A stretch of DNA of 64,000 bases from Chloracidobacterium validum (GTDB taxonomy: Bacteria > Acidobacteriota > Blastocatellia > Chloracidobacteriales > Chloracidobacteriaceae). The notes under the pieces are model-generated. The model searched no databases and was not told the DNA's origin. It saw only the letters and a program-made list of their open reading frames with translations. A program made the position numbers and the translations under genes. This document shows, one piece after another, positions 27,770-36,839 of the stretch (its first letter is position 1; every line of letters begins with the position of its first letter). The stretch spans positions 1,347,501-1,411,500 of the forward strand of contig NZ_CP072648.1 in assembly GCF_018304825.1 (NCBI RefSeq). The letters run 5' to 3'.

Positions 27770-28178
27770 GATTTTTTCCTCCTCAAAGCTAAAATTCGCC
27801 GCCTTTACCATCTGGGTTATCGTCGGTCGCAAGCTCGGCCATTTGTTTTTTTGAGACAGGTCAAGCCACAGTGCCAGACGGCAAAACCGTCACTGACAGC
27901 CTCGAAATTCCCTTTGTTTGAAGGCTCAACCAAGCTTAGGTGGTTGAAAGCGCCACTACGTCAAGGTTCAGAACAATGCCTGATAGGCAGACGGGTGAGT
28001 CTCTGACGTAGCGTTGGTGTTCCCCTTTCACTTACGCCTAGGAACTTTGAAAGAAAAGCAGTTATAAAAGCTTAGTTAGGAGTGTGTCTATTATACGTTG
28101 GTATAAGTTTATTTTGATACCAACTCAGGCGTGGGGCGCGTCAGATTGTAGCCACGGCGGGGAGGTCGTGGCTCAGGG
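27770..28178. other. 409-base intergenic region, AT-rich in its right third
   Basis: No gene is supported here. The right part (about 28050-28130) is much more AT-rich than its surroundings. It holds a TATAAT on the minus strand and an 8-base inverted repeat (listed separately). The rest shows no clear motif. It is both the 5' region of the TonB-dependent receptor and the 3' region of the response regulator, so it likely holds the receptor promoter and a long leader. Confidence 0.5.
28090..28124 (-). promoter_or_regulatory. Possible promoter with operator-like inverted repeat
   Basis: On the minus strand TATAAT (28095-28090) is directly preceded by GTTGGTAT, 12 bases, ATACCAAC (28124-28097), a perfect 8-base inverted repeat that would cover the -35 area. 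No good -35 hexamer is visible at 17 bases, which would suit an activator- or repressor-controlled promoter. The receptor start is 320 bases downstream. It could equally be a weak 3' hairpin of the response-regulator transcript. Confidence 0.3.
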
Positions 28179-28847
28179 CTAGCGGTACGGCGTGCCTTCT
28201 TCGGGCAGTCGTGTCTGGGCACCGGAGGGATCACCACCAATGCCCAAACGCTCTGCCAATCGCACTAATTCCGGGAGCGAATCAACTTGCATTTTGCGCA
28301 TAACCTGCCCGCGGTGAACCTTGACCGTAATTTCACTTGTTCCAAGCTCGGCGGCGATTTGCTTATTGAGCCGCCCGGCGACCACCAGCGCCATGACTTC
28401 CCGCTCACGCGCAGTCAGCGACGCATAGCGGGCCTGCCAGGCTGCCAACTCGGCGCGTTGGCGGTGGGCTTCCCGGTCACGCGCGAGCGCTTGCTCGATA
28501 GCGGCAAGCAGGTCTTCATCCCGAAACGGTTTCGTCAAAAATTCGATGGCTCCAGCCTTCATCGCCCGAACGGACATCTGAATATCACCGTGGCCGGTGA
28601 TGAAAATAATCGGAAGGCTGATCCTGGCAGCCGTCAGTTGGGTTTGAAGGTCGAGGCCGCTCGTCCCCGGCAAACGCACGTCCAGTACCAGACAACCGGG
28701 ACTGTCCCTCCGCCACTTCGCTAGAAAAGCGGCGGCCGAAGGAAACAGCTCAACAGCCAGCCCGGCCGAACGCAGCAGGTTTCCCAGCGATTGGCGGACG
28801 GATTCATCGTCATCCACGACGTACACAACGGCATCTGGAGCAGGCAT
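28179..28847 (-). CDS. FixJ/NarL-type response regulator
   Basis: A 222-residue two-domain regulator. The receiver (about 5-120) shows VVDDDESVRQSL, the phospho-acceptor Asp in CLVLDVRLPG, a Thr in FITGHGD and Lys in FLTKPF. The LuxR-type helix-turn-helix (about 140-205; LTAREREVMALVVAGRLNKQIAAELG) should bind DNA, as in FixJ and TodT. The ATG at 28847 lies one base after the stop of the kinase reading frame, so the two form a two-component pair with coupled translation; a TTG at 28865 would overlap the kinase. The target genes are unknown; the receptor gene is next downstream. Confidence 0.9.
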   Translation of the reverse strand: MPAPDAVVYVVDDDESVRQSLGNLLRSAGLAVELFPSAAAFLAKWRRDSPGCLVLDVRLPGTSGLDLQTQLTAARISLPIIFITGHGDIQMSVRAMKAGAIEFLTKPFRDEDLLAAIEQALARDREAHRQRAELAAWQARYASLTAREREVMALVVAGRLNKQIAAELGTSEITVKVHRGQVMRKMQVDSLPELVRLAERLGIGGDPSGAQTRLPEEGTPYR

Positions 28848-28848
28848 C

Positions 28849-30310
28849 TCAGGCACGCGCCGCAAGGGTAAACTGAAAGGTCACGCCAGGGCCGTCGTTT
28901 GGAATGACCCACAGGCGTCCGCCGTGATCTTCAACAATCGAGCGACAAATCGCGAGGCCAAGCCCCAGCCCGTGGGGCTTGGTCGTGTAAAACGCCTCAA
29001 AGATGGCCATCCGGGTTGACGCCGTCGAGACCAACGCCCGTGTCAGACACTGCGACCACCACTTGGTCAGCTTCATCCGGCCGCGCGCGAATTCGAATCT
29101 CGCGCGGGCCATTGGCAGTCGGGGGGAGCGCTTCCAGGGCATTCATCACCAAATTGAGCACGACTTGTTGACACTGGACGCGGTCTCCCAGCACCGGTGG
29201 CATCGCCTCGGCAACCTCCATCTGGAGCGTCGCCCCCTTTGCGGCGACTTCCGGGCGCAACAAGAGGACGACTTCCTGCATGGCCGGTCGCAGGTCAAAC
29301 CAGCACTTTTCGGCTGGGGTCTTACGCGCCAGTGCGCGAATTCGGGCGATGATGTCGGCCGCTTGATTCCCGTCGCGGATGACCGCTGCTACCGTCGTCC
29401 GCGCTTCGGCCAGATTCGGCGGTTCAGCCGCCAGCCAACGCAGGCAGGCGCTGCCGTTGTTGACAATAGCGGCCAGCGGCTGGTTGATCTCATGGGCAAT
29501 GGAAGCCGTCAACTCACCCAGCGTCGTCAGCCGGGCAACATGCGCCAACGCCGACCGCAACCGTTCCGACGCCTCCTCGGCTTGGCGCCAATCTTCGATG
29601 TCGGTTCCCAGACCGTACCAAGTGACGACCCGCCCTTCCGCATCACAGCGCGGGACGACCTGCAACCATAAGCGGCGATAGACACCCGAGGCATGCCGGA
29701 CGCGCACCTCGACATCGAGCGGTTCCTGGCTTTGACGCGCCTGATGCCAGGCCCTGGTGAAGTGTTCGGCGTCCGCCGGATGCACGGGCAGGAGGGTTTC
29801 CCAGTCCTGCCCACGGTTGAGCGGCTCACCAATGAACTCGGCCCACCGCTGATTGAGCAACTCCACCGAACCATTCGGCGACCCGCTCCAGACCAAGCCG
29901 GGGATGGTATCCATCACCAGCCGCAGCTCATCGCGCAACATCTGGATTTCCAGAAACGATTGACGATTGCGGTTGATCAGTCGGTTGATCGTGTAGGCCG
30001 TCGTCAGAAAAGCAACCGGCGCGACGAAATCCAACGGCTGGTTCATCGCCGGACGAAAAAGCGGCGCTGTAAAAAACGAATCCAGGCAGAGGTAGGACAG
30101 CAAAGCCACGTAGATGGATGGAGCCAGTCCGGCGTTGAGCGCCACCAGGACAATCCCGATGAGATACAGCAGCGCGACCGTCGTCGAGTGGATCTGCCAG
30201 TAGAAACCCGCCGCCGTTAGCAAGCCAACCCCCAGGCTCCCAATGACGTAGGGCGCAGCCAGGCGACCACAATCAACGACTTTTGGGCGAATGCTCCGTA
30301 AAAACCTCAT
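28849..30310 (-). pseudogene. Membrane PAS sensor histidine kinase with +1 frameshift
   Basis: The cognate kinase of the FixJ-type regulator, interrupted by one extra base. The first frame (30310 to 28997) has four hydrophobic segments of the KdpD/DUF4118 type (about 18-110), a PAS/PAC domain (about 130-240), the His273 box (SIAHEINQPLAAI), an N box ([11 protein letters not shown]) and SDTGVGLDG, then stops at TGA 28999-28997. The remaining ATP-binding part ([29 protein letters not shown]) continues in the +1 frame to 28849. Removing one C from GGCC (29005-29008) would give a continuous VNPDGIFEAF of normal family spacing. The stop lies in CTTTGA, the same six bases as the prfB recoding site. 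It may be a true mutation, sequencing error, or recoded gene. Confidence 0.82.
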
Positions 30311-30637
30311 CGTCACCCTACCTCGTAAACGCTTCGCTGAGGGCCAAAACTTGGTGAGGCTCGAAAGCCGACCACCATCTGACGATGCTGTGCCTGCCCC
30401 TCCTTACCAGCCGGCTCGCCAAGCCACTTGATAAGCGTTGTTAGCTTCCCAGGCGATTGACCGACGTGGTTTTCCTTGTTGGGATATTATCTTGACTACT
30501 GTGCGGGGGCAGTGGAAAACAGCCCCGAAGTTGCGCCGTCCTCCACCACGCCGACTACGGCCTAGGGGCCGGTCAAAACCCAAGGCTCATTGATGCTCGG
30601 ATTGGTCGAGCATTCCCCATTGACGCGCTGCCGAACA
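30311..30637. other. 327-base intergenic region
   Basis: It lies between the devB-like gene (upstream, same strand) and the histidine kinase. A short G/C hairpin (GGGGGC/GCCCC around 30503-30528) is present, but no gene, RNA motif or T-tract terminator is recognisable. It probably contains the kinase/regulator promoter on the minus strand. Confidence 0.4.
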
Positions 30638-31744
30638 TCACTCGGCGTCAATAAAGACATCCATTTGCTGCCCGACATACACCGGAAAGGCCGGCGGCTT
30701 GAACCGGTAGATGACTTGCAGGACGCGCACATCCACACGCTCGGCATTGTCGCCGGTCAGGCTGCGCTTGGGCAGAATGTACGGATCAATCCGCACGAAC
30801 TCTAAATCCACGGTCTTGGTGGCATCACCCTTGAGGCTCGCTGTTGCCCTGAGGTTTGGCTTGATGCGGGGCGCGTTGATTTCATCAACATCCACACGCA
30901 GTTGCAAATACTCCGTGTCACCGAGCAGGATCGGCGGCGTCGTCGGGGTCATTGGCAGGGTCTCGCCTACGCGCACGTTGACCTGAAGAACTTTGCCGGC
31001 CTGCGGCGCCGTCACGGTCAGGCGTGACAGGTTCACGGCCAACTCGGCCCGCTGGGCGCGCAACACGCCAACCTGCGCTTCGGCCTCCTGCAAGCGGGCT
31101 TCGGCGCTCCGCACCTGGGCTTCTGCCTGCGTGACTTGAGCTTGCGCCTGGGTCACTTGGGCTTGGGCTTGGGCGACTCGCGCCTGCGCAGCATCCCGCG
31201 CCGCGCGGCTGGAAATCAATACCCGCTCGGCAACGTCACCGGCGGCATATAACTTTTCATTGCGGGCGACGATTTGCTCGGCGTCGGCCAGTTGGGCTTC
31301 CAGCGCCATCACATTGGCACGGGCGCTTTTGAGATTCGCCTGCGCCGACCGAATCGCTTCCTGACCATTGGCAATATCGGCTTTTGCCGTGGACACCGCC
31401 GCCTCAGCCCGAACGATGTTGGCCTCGGCGCTGACCAGTCGTGCTCGCTGCTCCCGGTCGTCAATCTGGTACAGCCGGTCGCCAGCCCGGACAACATCGT
31501 TTTCCCGGACGAAAACAGCCGTCACGAGTCCGGGCAACGGCGGCGCGACGTTGATATTGCGCGTCGCGGCCTCGATGAGACCCGCACCGGCAATGCGGCG
31601 GTCAAACTGGCTCTCGGCCGGCGGCGATACAGGTGGGGCAGCCATCGGCTGCCGCGCCGTCACAATCACCCACCAGATGGCAAAACCCAAGCCCACAAGC
31701 GGCAAGACAATAGACAGCGTTTTCTTAATCACGCGAAACCTCAC
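30638..31744 (-). CDS. HlyD-type membrane fusion protein (DevB-like)
   Basis: A 368-residue periplasmic adaptor of an ABC efflux system. One N-terminal membrane anchor (about 9-28) is followed by a lipoyl half-motif (VAPPLPGLVTAVFVREND), a long coiled-coil hairpin rich in Ala/Gln heptads (about 95-235, with repeated QAQVTQ units) and a beta-barrel (VTAPQAGKVLQVNVRVGE). It would link the inner-membrane transporter encoded upstream to an outer-membrane channel not present here. The GTG at 31744 overlaps the ATPase stop; another GTG at 31732 has GAGG six bases upstream and is an equally good start. Confidence 0.87.
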   Translation of the reverse strand: MRFRVIKKTLSIVLPLVGLGFAIWWVIVTARQPMAAPPVSPPAESQFDRRIAGAGLIEAATRNINVAPPLPGLVTAVFVRENDVVRAGDRLYQIDDREQRARLVSAEANIVRAEAAVSTAKADIANGQEAIRSAQANLKSARANVMALEAQLADAEQIVARNEKLYAAGDVAERVLISSRAARDAAQARVAQAQAQVTQAQAQVTQAEAQVRSAEARLQEAEAQVGVLRAQRAELAVNLSRLTVTAPQAGKVLQVNVRVGETLPMTPTTPPILLGDTEYLQLRVDVDEINAPRIKPNLRATASLKGDATKTVDLEFVRIDPYILPKRSLTGDNAERVDVRVLQVIYRFKPPAFPVYVGQQMDVFIDAE

Positions 31745-32484
31745 TTGACGTGGTCAGGGTTGTCATGGATGTCCACGATGCGCCCATCCAGCATTTCGGC
31801 GATCCGGTCGCCATAGGAAAAGATTCGATTGTCGTGGGTGACGACGACAATGGCGCGCTCGGCGCTCAGGGCTACCTTGCGAAACATCTCCATGACCATG
31901 TGTCCGGTCGCGCCATCGAGCGCCGCCGTTGGCTCATCGCACACCACCAGGCGCGGCTCGGCAACCAGCGCCCGCGCAATGGCGACCCGCTGCTGCTGTC
32001 CACCTGAAAGCTGTGTTGGGAAATGGTCCAACCGGTCGCCCAAGCCAACCAGTTCCAGGTAGTGCTTCGCTCGCTCGATAGCCTCGGCGTAGGGCCGGCG
32101 CTGAATGACCAGTGGCACCGCGACGTTTTCGGTCGCCGTCAGCGTCGGAATCAAATTGAACTGCTGAAAGATGAAGCCAATGGTCTGCTGCCGAAAGATG
32201 GTTTTCCTAGACTGAGAAAGCTGGTCAACGCGCGTGCCAAAGACATCCACGACCCCGTTATCCACGTCGAGAATGCCGGCCAGAACCGATAGCAGCGTCG
32301 TTTTCCCGCAACCTGACGGGCCGACCAACAACAGCAGCTCACCCCGGCGAATTTCAAGGTTGATATCCTTGAGCACCGGCAAGTAGGTGTTCCCCACCCC
32401 AAAGCTCTTGTTGACATGTTGAAGTGATGCGGCCGAGGCGACCGCAGCAACCGATGGGGCAACGCCAGCCGAAGCCTGTACCAT
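31741..32484 (-). CDS. ABC exporter ATPase (DevA/MacB type)
   Basis: A 247-residue ATP-binding subunit with Walker A GPSGCGKTTLLS, Q loop FIFQQFNLIPTLT, signature LSGGQQQRVAIARAL and Walker B LVVCDEPTAALD. It belongs to the MacB/LolD/DevA group that drives mechanotransmission through FtsX-type permeases. The gene sits between the permease (6 bases upstream) and the membrane fusion protein (overlapping), forming a permease-ATPase-adaptor operon like devBCA of cyanobacteria but in C-A-B order. The first 20 residues are a low-complexity Ala/Ser stretch. Confidence 0.92.
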   Translation of the reverse strand: MVQASAGVAPSVAAVASAASLQHVNKSFGVGNTYLPVLKDINLEIRRGELLLLVGPSGCGKTTLLSVLAGILDVDNGVVDVFGTRVDQLSQSRKTIFRQQTIGFIFQQFNLIPTLTATENVAVPLVIQRRPYAEAIERAKHYLELVGLGDRLDHFPTQLSGGQQQRVAIARALVAEPRLVVCDEPTAALDGATGHMVMEMFRKVALSAERAIVVVTHDNRIFSYGDRIAEMLDGRIVDIHDNPDHVK

Positions 32485-32490
32485 GATGAC

Positions 32491-33618
32491 TCACCCCCGA
32501 AACACGACTGCGGGTTCCAAGCGCAACACCCGCTGGATGCTGAGGAGGCTCGATAGAACGCAAATCAGCATGGTGGAGACAAAGGCAATGATGAGCAGTT
32601 GATAGGGCGTGTAAAAAGCCAGCTTGCCCTTGCCTTGCCCGCCCCAGTACCCGACCAGACAGCCGCCGCCCACGCCAATGCCGTAGCCGATCAACCCCAC
32701 AATCACACTCTGGAGCACAATCATGCCCACCAGCGTCCAACTCCCCGCCCCCATCGCTTTGAGCGCGCCAAAGTACTTTTCATTCTGAAGCGCGAAGGCA
32801 TAGAAGGTCTGCCCGATGACGGCCATCCCAACCAAAAAGACCAGCACCAGTGAGATGCCAATGTTGACCGGAATCCCGGTGTTGCGCATGTAGTAGTTCA
32901 TGGTCAGCCACCGCATGCCGTCTTCGTCATAGGCGGCGAGTCCGGTTGTTTGACGAATGCCCTCCAGAACTTGCTCGACTGGGTAGCCATCCTTGGGCGC
33001 GGCGAGGATGTAGTTCATCAGCTTGCGCTCGCGGGGGACGTACTGCACCGCTCGCTCGAACGTCGTGTAGAGATACGGGTTGGACAGAAAGTCGCGCGGC
33101 ACGTCGGCGATCCCCACCACCCGCGCCCGGCGGTCGTTGATCTCGAAGGTGTCGCCGATCTTCGGACTGCCGAGGCGCTCCATTTCCGCCCGCCCGACAA
33201 TCACCGCATCCGGCGCGTTGAGGTCTTCGATCCGGCCTTCGAGCAAACGTGGCGGCCGCCCAACCAGTGTCGCGCTGTCAATGCCCACCAACCGGACAGC
33301 CTGGAACTTGCCATTTGGCAGCCGCACCTGCGCCTGCCGAATGAACAGGGGCACGGCCCATTTGACCCCTTCGACGCTGCGCACGCGCAGCAAGTCCGTG
33401 TCGAGCAACCCCTTGAACTCGTCCACCACCTGCAAGTTGCGGTCAACCACCCAAATGGGCGCGCCAATGGCTTCGACCGGCTTGGCCGTGCGCCCGATCA
33501 AACCACAGAAGACCGAGCCCTGCTGAATGAACAAAAACACGACCACCGAGACCCCGCCAACCAGCGTGAAATACTTGGCGCGGTCGCCCATCAACATCTT
33601 CAAACCAATGCGCCACAT
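32491..33618 (-). CDS. FtsX-type ABC permease (DevC-like)
   Basis: A 375-residue inner-membrane permease: one N-terminal membrane segment (about 19-38), a large extracytoplasmic MacB-PCD-like domain (about 40-250) and three C-terminal membrane segments (about 258-285, 303-330, 345-365). This is the DevC/FtsX layout. ATG at 33618 is preceded by GCAGGTG at eight bases and is preferred to a longer frame starting at 33657. Exported substrate unknown; DevBCA homologues move glycolipids or peptides. Confidence 0.88.
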   Translation of the reverse strand: MWRIGLKMLMGDRAKYFTLVGGVSVVVFLFIQQGSVFCGLIGRTAKPVEAIGAPIWVVDRNLQVVDEFKGLLDTDLLRVRSVEGVKWAVPLFIRQAQVRLPNGKFQAVRLVGIDSATLVGRPPRLLEGRIEDLNAPDAVIVGRAEMERLGSPKIGDTFEINDRRARVVGIADVPRDFLSNPYLYTTFERAVQYVPRERKLMNYILAAPKDGYPVEQVLEGIRQTTGLAAYDEDGMRWLTMNYYMRNTGIPVNIGISLVLVFLVGMAVIGQTFYAFALQNEKYFGALKAMGAGSWTLVGMIVLQSVIVGLIGYGIGVGGGCLVGYWGGQGKGKLAFYTPYQLLIIAFVSTMLICVLSSLLSIQRVLRLEPAVVFRG

Positions 33619-33869
33619 GGCTGACACCTGCTTCGTGAGAAAGCATACGAAATTCAAACGACTGTTTGAATCGGTCGTTACGATAGGCGCTTCCTTGAAC
33701 GACCGTCAAGGCAGACTTGCCAAAGTCAGGCCACATTACGTACATGGCAGCCCGTACCTAGCTTCGGAAGCCAACCGGACATCCCGTGACGGCTCTAGCC
33801 CATCGGCAGGCTGGGGAAGGGGTAACTGTCCAACGACGATGCCAAAATGACGATTTGGAGATGCACACC

Positions 33870-34781
33870 ATGACCGACATAGCCGCCCTACGCGCGCCGG
33901 ACGAATGCTTTGCCAACCTCCCCGACTTCCCCTTCGCTCCGCATTACATCGAAGTGAATGGCTTGCGCATGCATTACGTGGATGAGGGTCCACGCGACGC
34001 GGCAGAAACCGTTTTGCTGCTTCACGGAGAGCCATCGTGGTGCTTTTTGTACCGCAAGATGATTCCGATTCTGGTTGCGGCCGGCCACCGCGTCATTGCG
34101 CCAGACCTCATCGGCTTTGGGCGCTCTGACAAACTGCCCCGCCGTGAGGACTACAGCTATCGCTTTCACGTCACCCAGATGACGCGGTTGGTCGAGCAGC
34201 TCGGTCTCCAGCGCATCACGCTCTTTGGGCAGGACTGGGGCGGACTGATCGGGCTGCGGGTCGCCGTGGCGCTTGAGCCACGCTTCGCGCGCATCGTGGT
34301 GGGCAATACGGGGTTGCCGACGGGCGACCACCCGCTGCCGGAAGCCTTCTTCCGGTGGCGGGCGTACTCGCAAACGACACCTGTCTTCCACGCCGGTGGC
34401 ATCGTCAAAGGCGCCTGCGCAACCGACCTGTCACCAGAGGTCATTGCCGCCTACGATGCGCCTTTTCCCGACGAACGCTACCTGGCCGGCGCACGCGCCT
34501 TTCCCATGCTCGTCCCGACGACGCCCGACGATCCCGAAGCGCCGGCCAATCGGCAAGCCTGGCAAGCCCTTCAGCAGTGGAAGAAGCCGTTTCTCACTGC
34601 CTTCAGTGACAGCGACCCGGTCACGAAGGGCGGCGAACAGGTATTCCAAAAACTTATCCCCGGTGCGCATGGACAGCCCCATGTAACGATTTTGGGGGCC
34701 GGGCATTTTTTACAGGAAGACAAAGGCGAGGAACTGGCCCACGTCATCGCGGCCTGGATCGCCCAGACACCACACCCGTAG
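33870..34781 (+). CDS. Haloalkane dehalogenase (alpha/beta hydrolase)
   Basis: A 303-residue cytoplasmic hydrolase of the haloalkane dehalogenase family, converting a haloalkane and water into alcohol and halide. Nucleophile Asp122 lies in GQDWGG, with halide-binding Trp123 beside it, matching Asp124-Trp125 of DhlA. HGEPSWCFLYR gives the oxyanion region, SDSDPVTKGG the third acid, and His279 in GAGHFLQED the base. The ATG at 33870 has GGAG nine bases upstream; an ATG three codons earlier directly abuts the ribosome-binding site. It precedes the PuhE-GTPase fusion on the same strand by 116 bases. The natural substrate is unknown. Confidence 0.9.
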   Translation: MTDIAALRAPDECFANLPDFPFAPHYIEVNGLRMHYVDEGPRDAAETVLLLHGEPSWCFLYRKMIPILVAAGHRVIAPDLIGFGRSDKLPRREDYSYRFHVTQMTRLVEQLGLQRITLFGQDWGGLIGLRVAVALEPRFARIVVGNTGLPTGDHPLPEAFFRWRAYSQTTPVFHAGGIVKGACATDLSPEVIAAYDAPFPDERYLAGARAFPMLVPTTPDDPEAPANRQAWQALQQWKKPFLTAFSDSDPVTKGGEQVFQKLIPGAHGQPHVTILGAGHFLQEDKGEELAHVIAAWIAQTPHP

Positions 34782-34897
34782 CCCCACCCATCAGCGCCCC
34801 AGTGGATTTGATTGCGGCCTGTGCCTAGCACGAAGTAGGTTGATGGCAGGCGCGGACGCTGCACGCGCCGCCTACCTCTTGCGCCCCCGTCGTGCCC

Positions 34898-36673
34898 ATG
34901 CTCGGTACAAGTTTGCAAAGCCCCTGGTTGCTCTGGCTTGGATTGCCTGTGTTTGCCGTCGTCGTGTGGTGGGCGGCGACGGTGGCAATTATTTTCGCCT
35001 GTGGCCGTCCAAGCTGGCGACGCCGGGTGATGATGGCTTCTTCGCTGCTGGCGACCGGCGCGCTCGCGCTGATGCCCACGATTAGCCACTTGGTGACGCC
35101 CCTGGGAGCGGTGCTTGGTTTTTTGGCCGGCATCGTCGCCTGGGGATGGTTTGAGACGAGCTATTACACGGGCTATGTCGTCGGGCTGGATGTGCCACCC
35201 TGCCCCCCGCACTGTCGTGGTTGGCGACATTTTGTTCATGGCGTCAAGGCCAACCTGTTTCACGAACTTTCAATTTTCGTTGGGTTTGCGCTCGTCTGGC
35301 TGGCCACGCCAGGTGAAAACCAGGTGGCGCTGTGGACGTTCACCATCCACTGGTGGATGCACCAATCTGCCAAGCTCAACGTGTTTTTTGGCGTTCGCAA
35401 CCTCAATGAGGAATACCTGCCGGAGCACCTGCGCCGGATGACCCAGTTTTTCGCCAAGCGTCCGATCAACTGGTTTTTTCCATTTTCGGTCACGATTTCT
35501 ACGGCCTGCGCGCACTGGCTGTTTTACCGCGCCCTGTACGCCGCAGATGCCTTTACGGCCACGGCCAACGGCCTGGCCTGCGTCCTGATGGCGCTGGCCA
35601 TTCTGGAACACTGGTGGCTCATCCTGCCCCAGCCGGTTGGCGTCTGGGCCTGGGGGTTGCTGTCGCGCAAACCGCCTGACATCAAGCCAACCGTAGATGT
35701 GATCGGCGGCTTTCTCGGCTCTGGGAAAACCACCTTGCTGCGCAATCTGCTCCCGCAACTCGGTGAAAAAACGGTGGTGCTCGTCAACGAGTTTGCCGAC
35801 ATCGGGCTGGACGGGCCGCGCCTGCGCGAAGGGATGCGCGAAGGGAGCAGTCAGGATGCGCCGATGGTTGAACTCTCTGGCGGCTGCCTGTGCTGCACCC
35901 TCTCCCGCAATGTCGCCGCGACACTCATGCGCATCATCCATGAGTACGGGCCGGAGCGCATCCTGATTGAGCCGTCCGGCGCGGCGGCGCTCGGCGACCT
36001 CCTGGGGACACTGCATCAACCCGGCTGCCGCGAACAGCTTGGGACTATTCGGGTCGTGGCCGTCGTGGACGGCAACCAGTGGCTCACGGCGGAACGCCCA
36101 GTGCAAGCCGCCATTGATGCCTATGTCGAAGCCGCAGCAACCGTGGTCGTCAACAAGTGCGATGGCTTGTCACAGGCACAACTTGCCCAGATTGACGACC
36201 GCATTGCCCGCCACAACGTCACGGCCAAGGTGATTCACACCAGCTTTGGGCGACTCGACCTCACCGACCTCAGCGACACCCGCGAAGATGCTTGCCTGGG
36301 CGAAACCCTGCCGCCCCGGCTGACCTTCGAGCAAGTTTCGGAAACCTCCACTGCCACCTTTGACGCGGCCGCGTTACAGCAAGTCTTTGACGACTTGGCT
36401 GCCGGGCGCTACGGCAACGTCGCGCGGGCCAAAGGGGTCTTCAAAACGGCAGGCGGCTGGCTGCGTCTGGAATACGCCGGCAACACGCTCAATCTCACCC
36501 CCTGCGCCCCAGCGCCAGAAAGCTCGGTGGTCGTCATCGGGCGCGCGCTCAACCATGAACTCATTGCCCGGATTCACGGCGCGGCCGTTGCATCGGCAAC
36601 CGCCTCAGTGCCCGTTTCACCAGCCGAGATGGCTTACCTTCCCACAGTGATTTCGGCAGTCAACACGCCTTGA
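34898..36673 (+). CDS. Fusion of PuhE-type photosynthetic assembly protein and CobW/COG0523 GTPase
   Basis: A 591-residue two-part protein. Residues about 1-255 form a polytopic membrane domain of the PuhE/DUF3623 type, recognised by PPCPPHCRGWRHF, HELSIF, a W-x-M-H-Q-S-AKLNVFFGVRNLNEE segment and RPINWFFPFSVTIST; PuhE takes part in assembling photosynthetic complexes. Residues about 265-580 are a complete COG0523 G3E GTPase: Walker A GGFLGSGKTT (270-279), the metal-binding CLCC (330-333), ILIEPSG, VVNKCD, and a C-terminal CobW_C domain (RLTFEQVSETST to the end). COG0523 proteins are metal chaperones, often for zinc or cobalt. ATG at 34898 or GTG at 34892 could be the start; neither has a good ribosome-binding site. 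Both domain calls are strong; the joint role is inference. Confidence 0.88.
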   Translation: MLGTSLQSPWLLWLGLPVFAVVVWWAATVAIIFACGRPSWRRRVMMASSLLATGALALMPTISHLVTPLGAVLGFLAGIVAWGWFETSYYTGYVVGLDVPPCPPHCRGWRHFVHGVKANLFHELSIFVGFALVWLATPGENQVALWTFTIHWWMHQSAKLNVFFGVRNLNEEYLPEHLRRMTQFFAKRPINWFFPFSVTISTACAHWLFYRALYAADAFTATANGLACVLMALAILEHWWLILPQPVGVWAWGLLSRKPPDIKPTVDVIGGFLGSGKTTLLRNLLPQLGEKTVVLVNEFADIGLDGPRLREGMREGSSQDAPMVELSGGCLCCTLSRNVAATLMRIIHEYGPERILIEPSGAAALGDLLGTLHQPGCREQLGTIRVVAVVDGNQWLTAERPVQAAIDAYVEAAATVVVNKCDGLSQAQLAQIDDRIARHNVTAKVIHTSFGRLDLTDLSDTREDACLGETLPPRLTFEQVSETSTATFDAAALQQVFDDLAAGRYGNVARAKGVFKTAGGWLRLEYAGNTLNLTPCAPAPESSVVVIGRALNHELIARIHGAAVASATASVPVSPAEMAYLPTVISAVNTP

Positions 36674-36839
36674 GTCGGCAAACCCAGCCGCCCATCCGGC
36701 CAGCCTGGCCCGGACTCCGTTGCCATCCCTGGCTTCAACCCATTTTCAGGCCGCGTTGATCGAAGGCTCATCCAAGGCTTGCGTGGCTTTTTGCGCACGT
36801 TCAAACTGGGCGCCAGTCCGGCTTGGTAGGCTTACGCAA

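Noticed and set aside
28997..29002. CTTTGA as a proven programmed frameshift site
   Set aside because: The six bases arise naturally from coding Ile-Phe-Glu out of frame, and there is no strong upstream Shine-Dalgarno as in prfB. It is kept only as one of two explanations.
30562..30747. A 61-codon minus-strand open frame at the end of the DevB-like gene
   Set aside because: It overlaps the 3' end of the membrane fusion protein gene in another frame and has no ribosome-binding site or motif.
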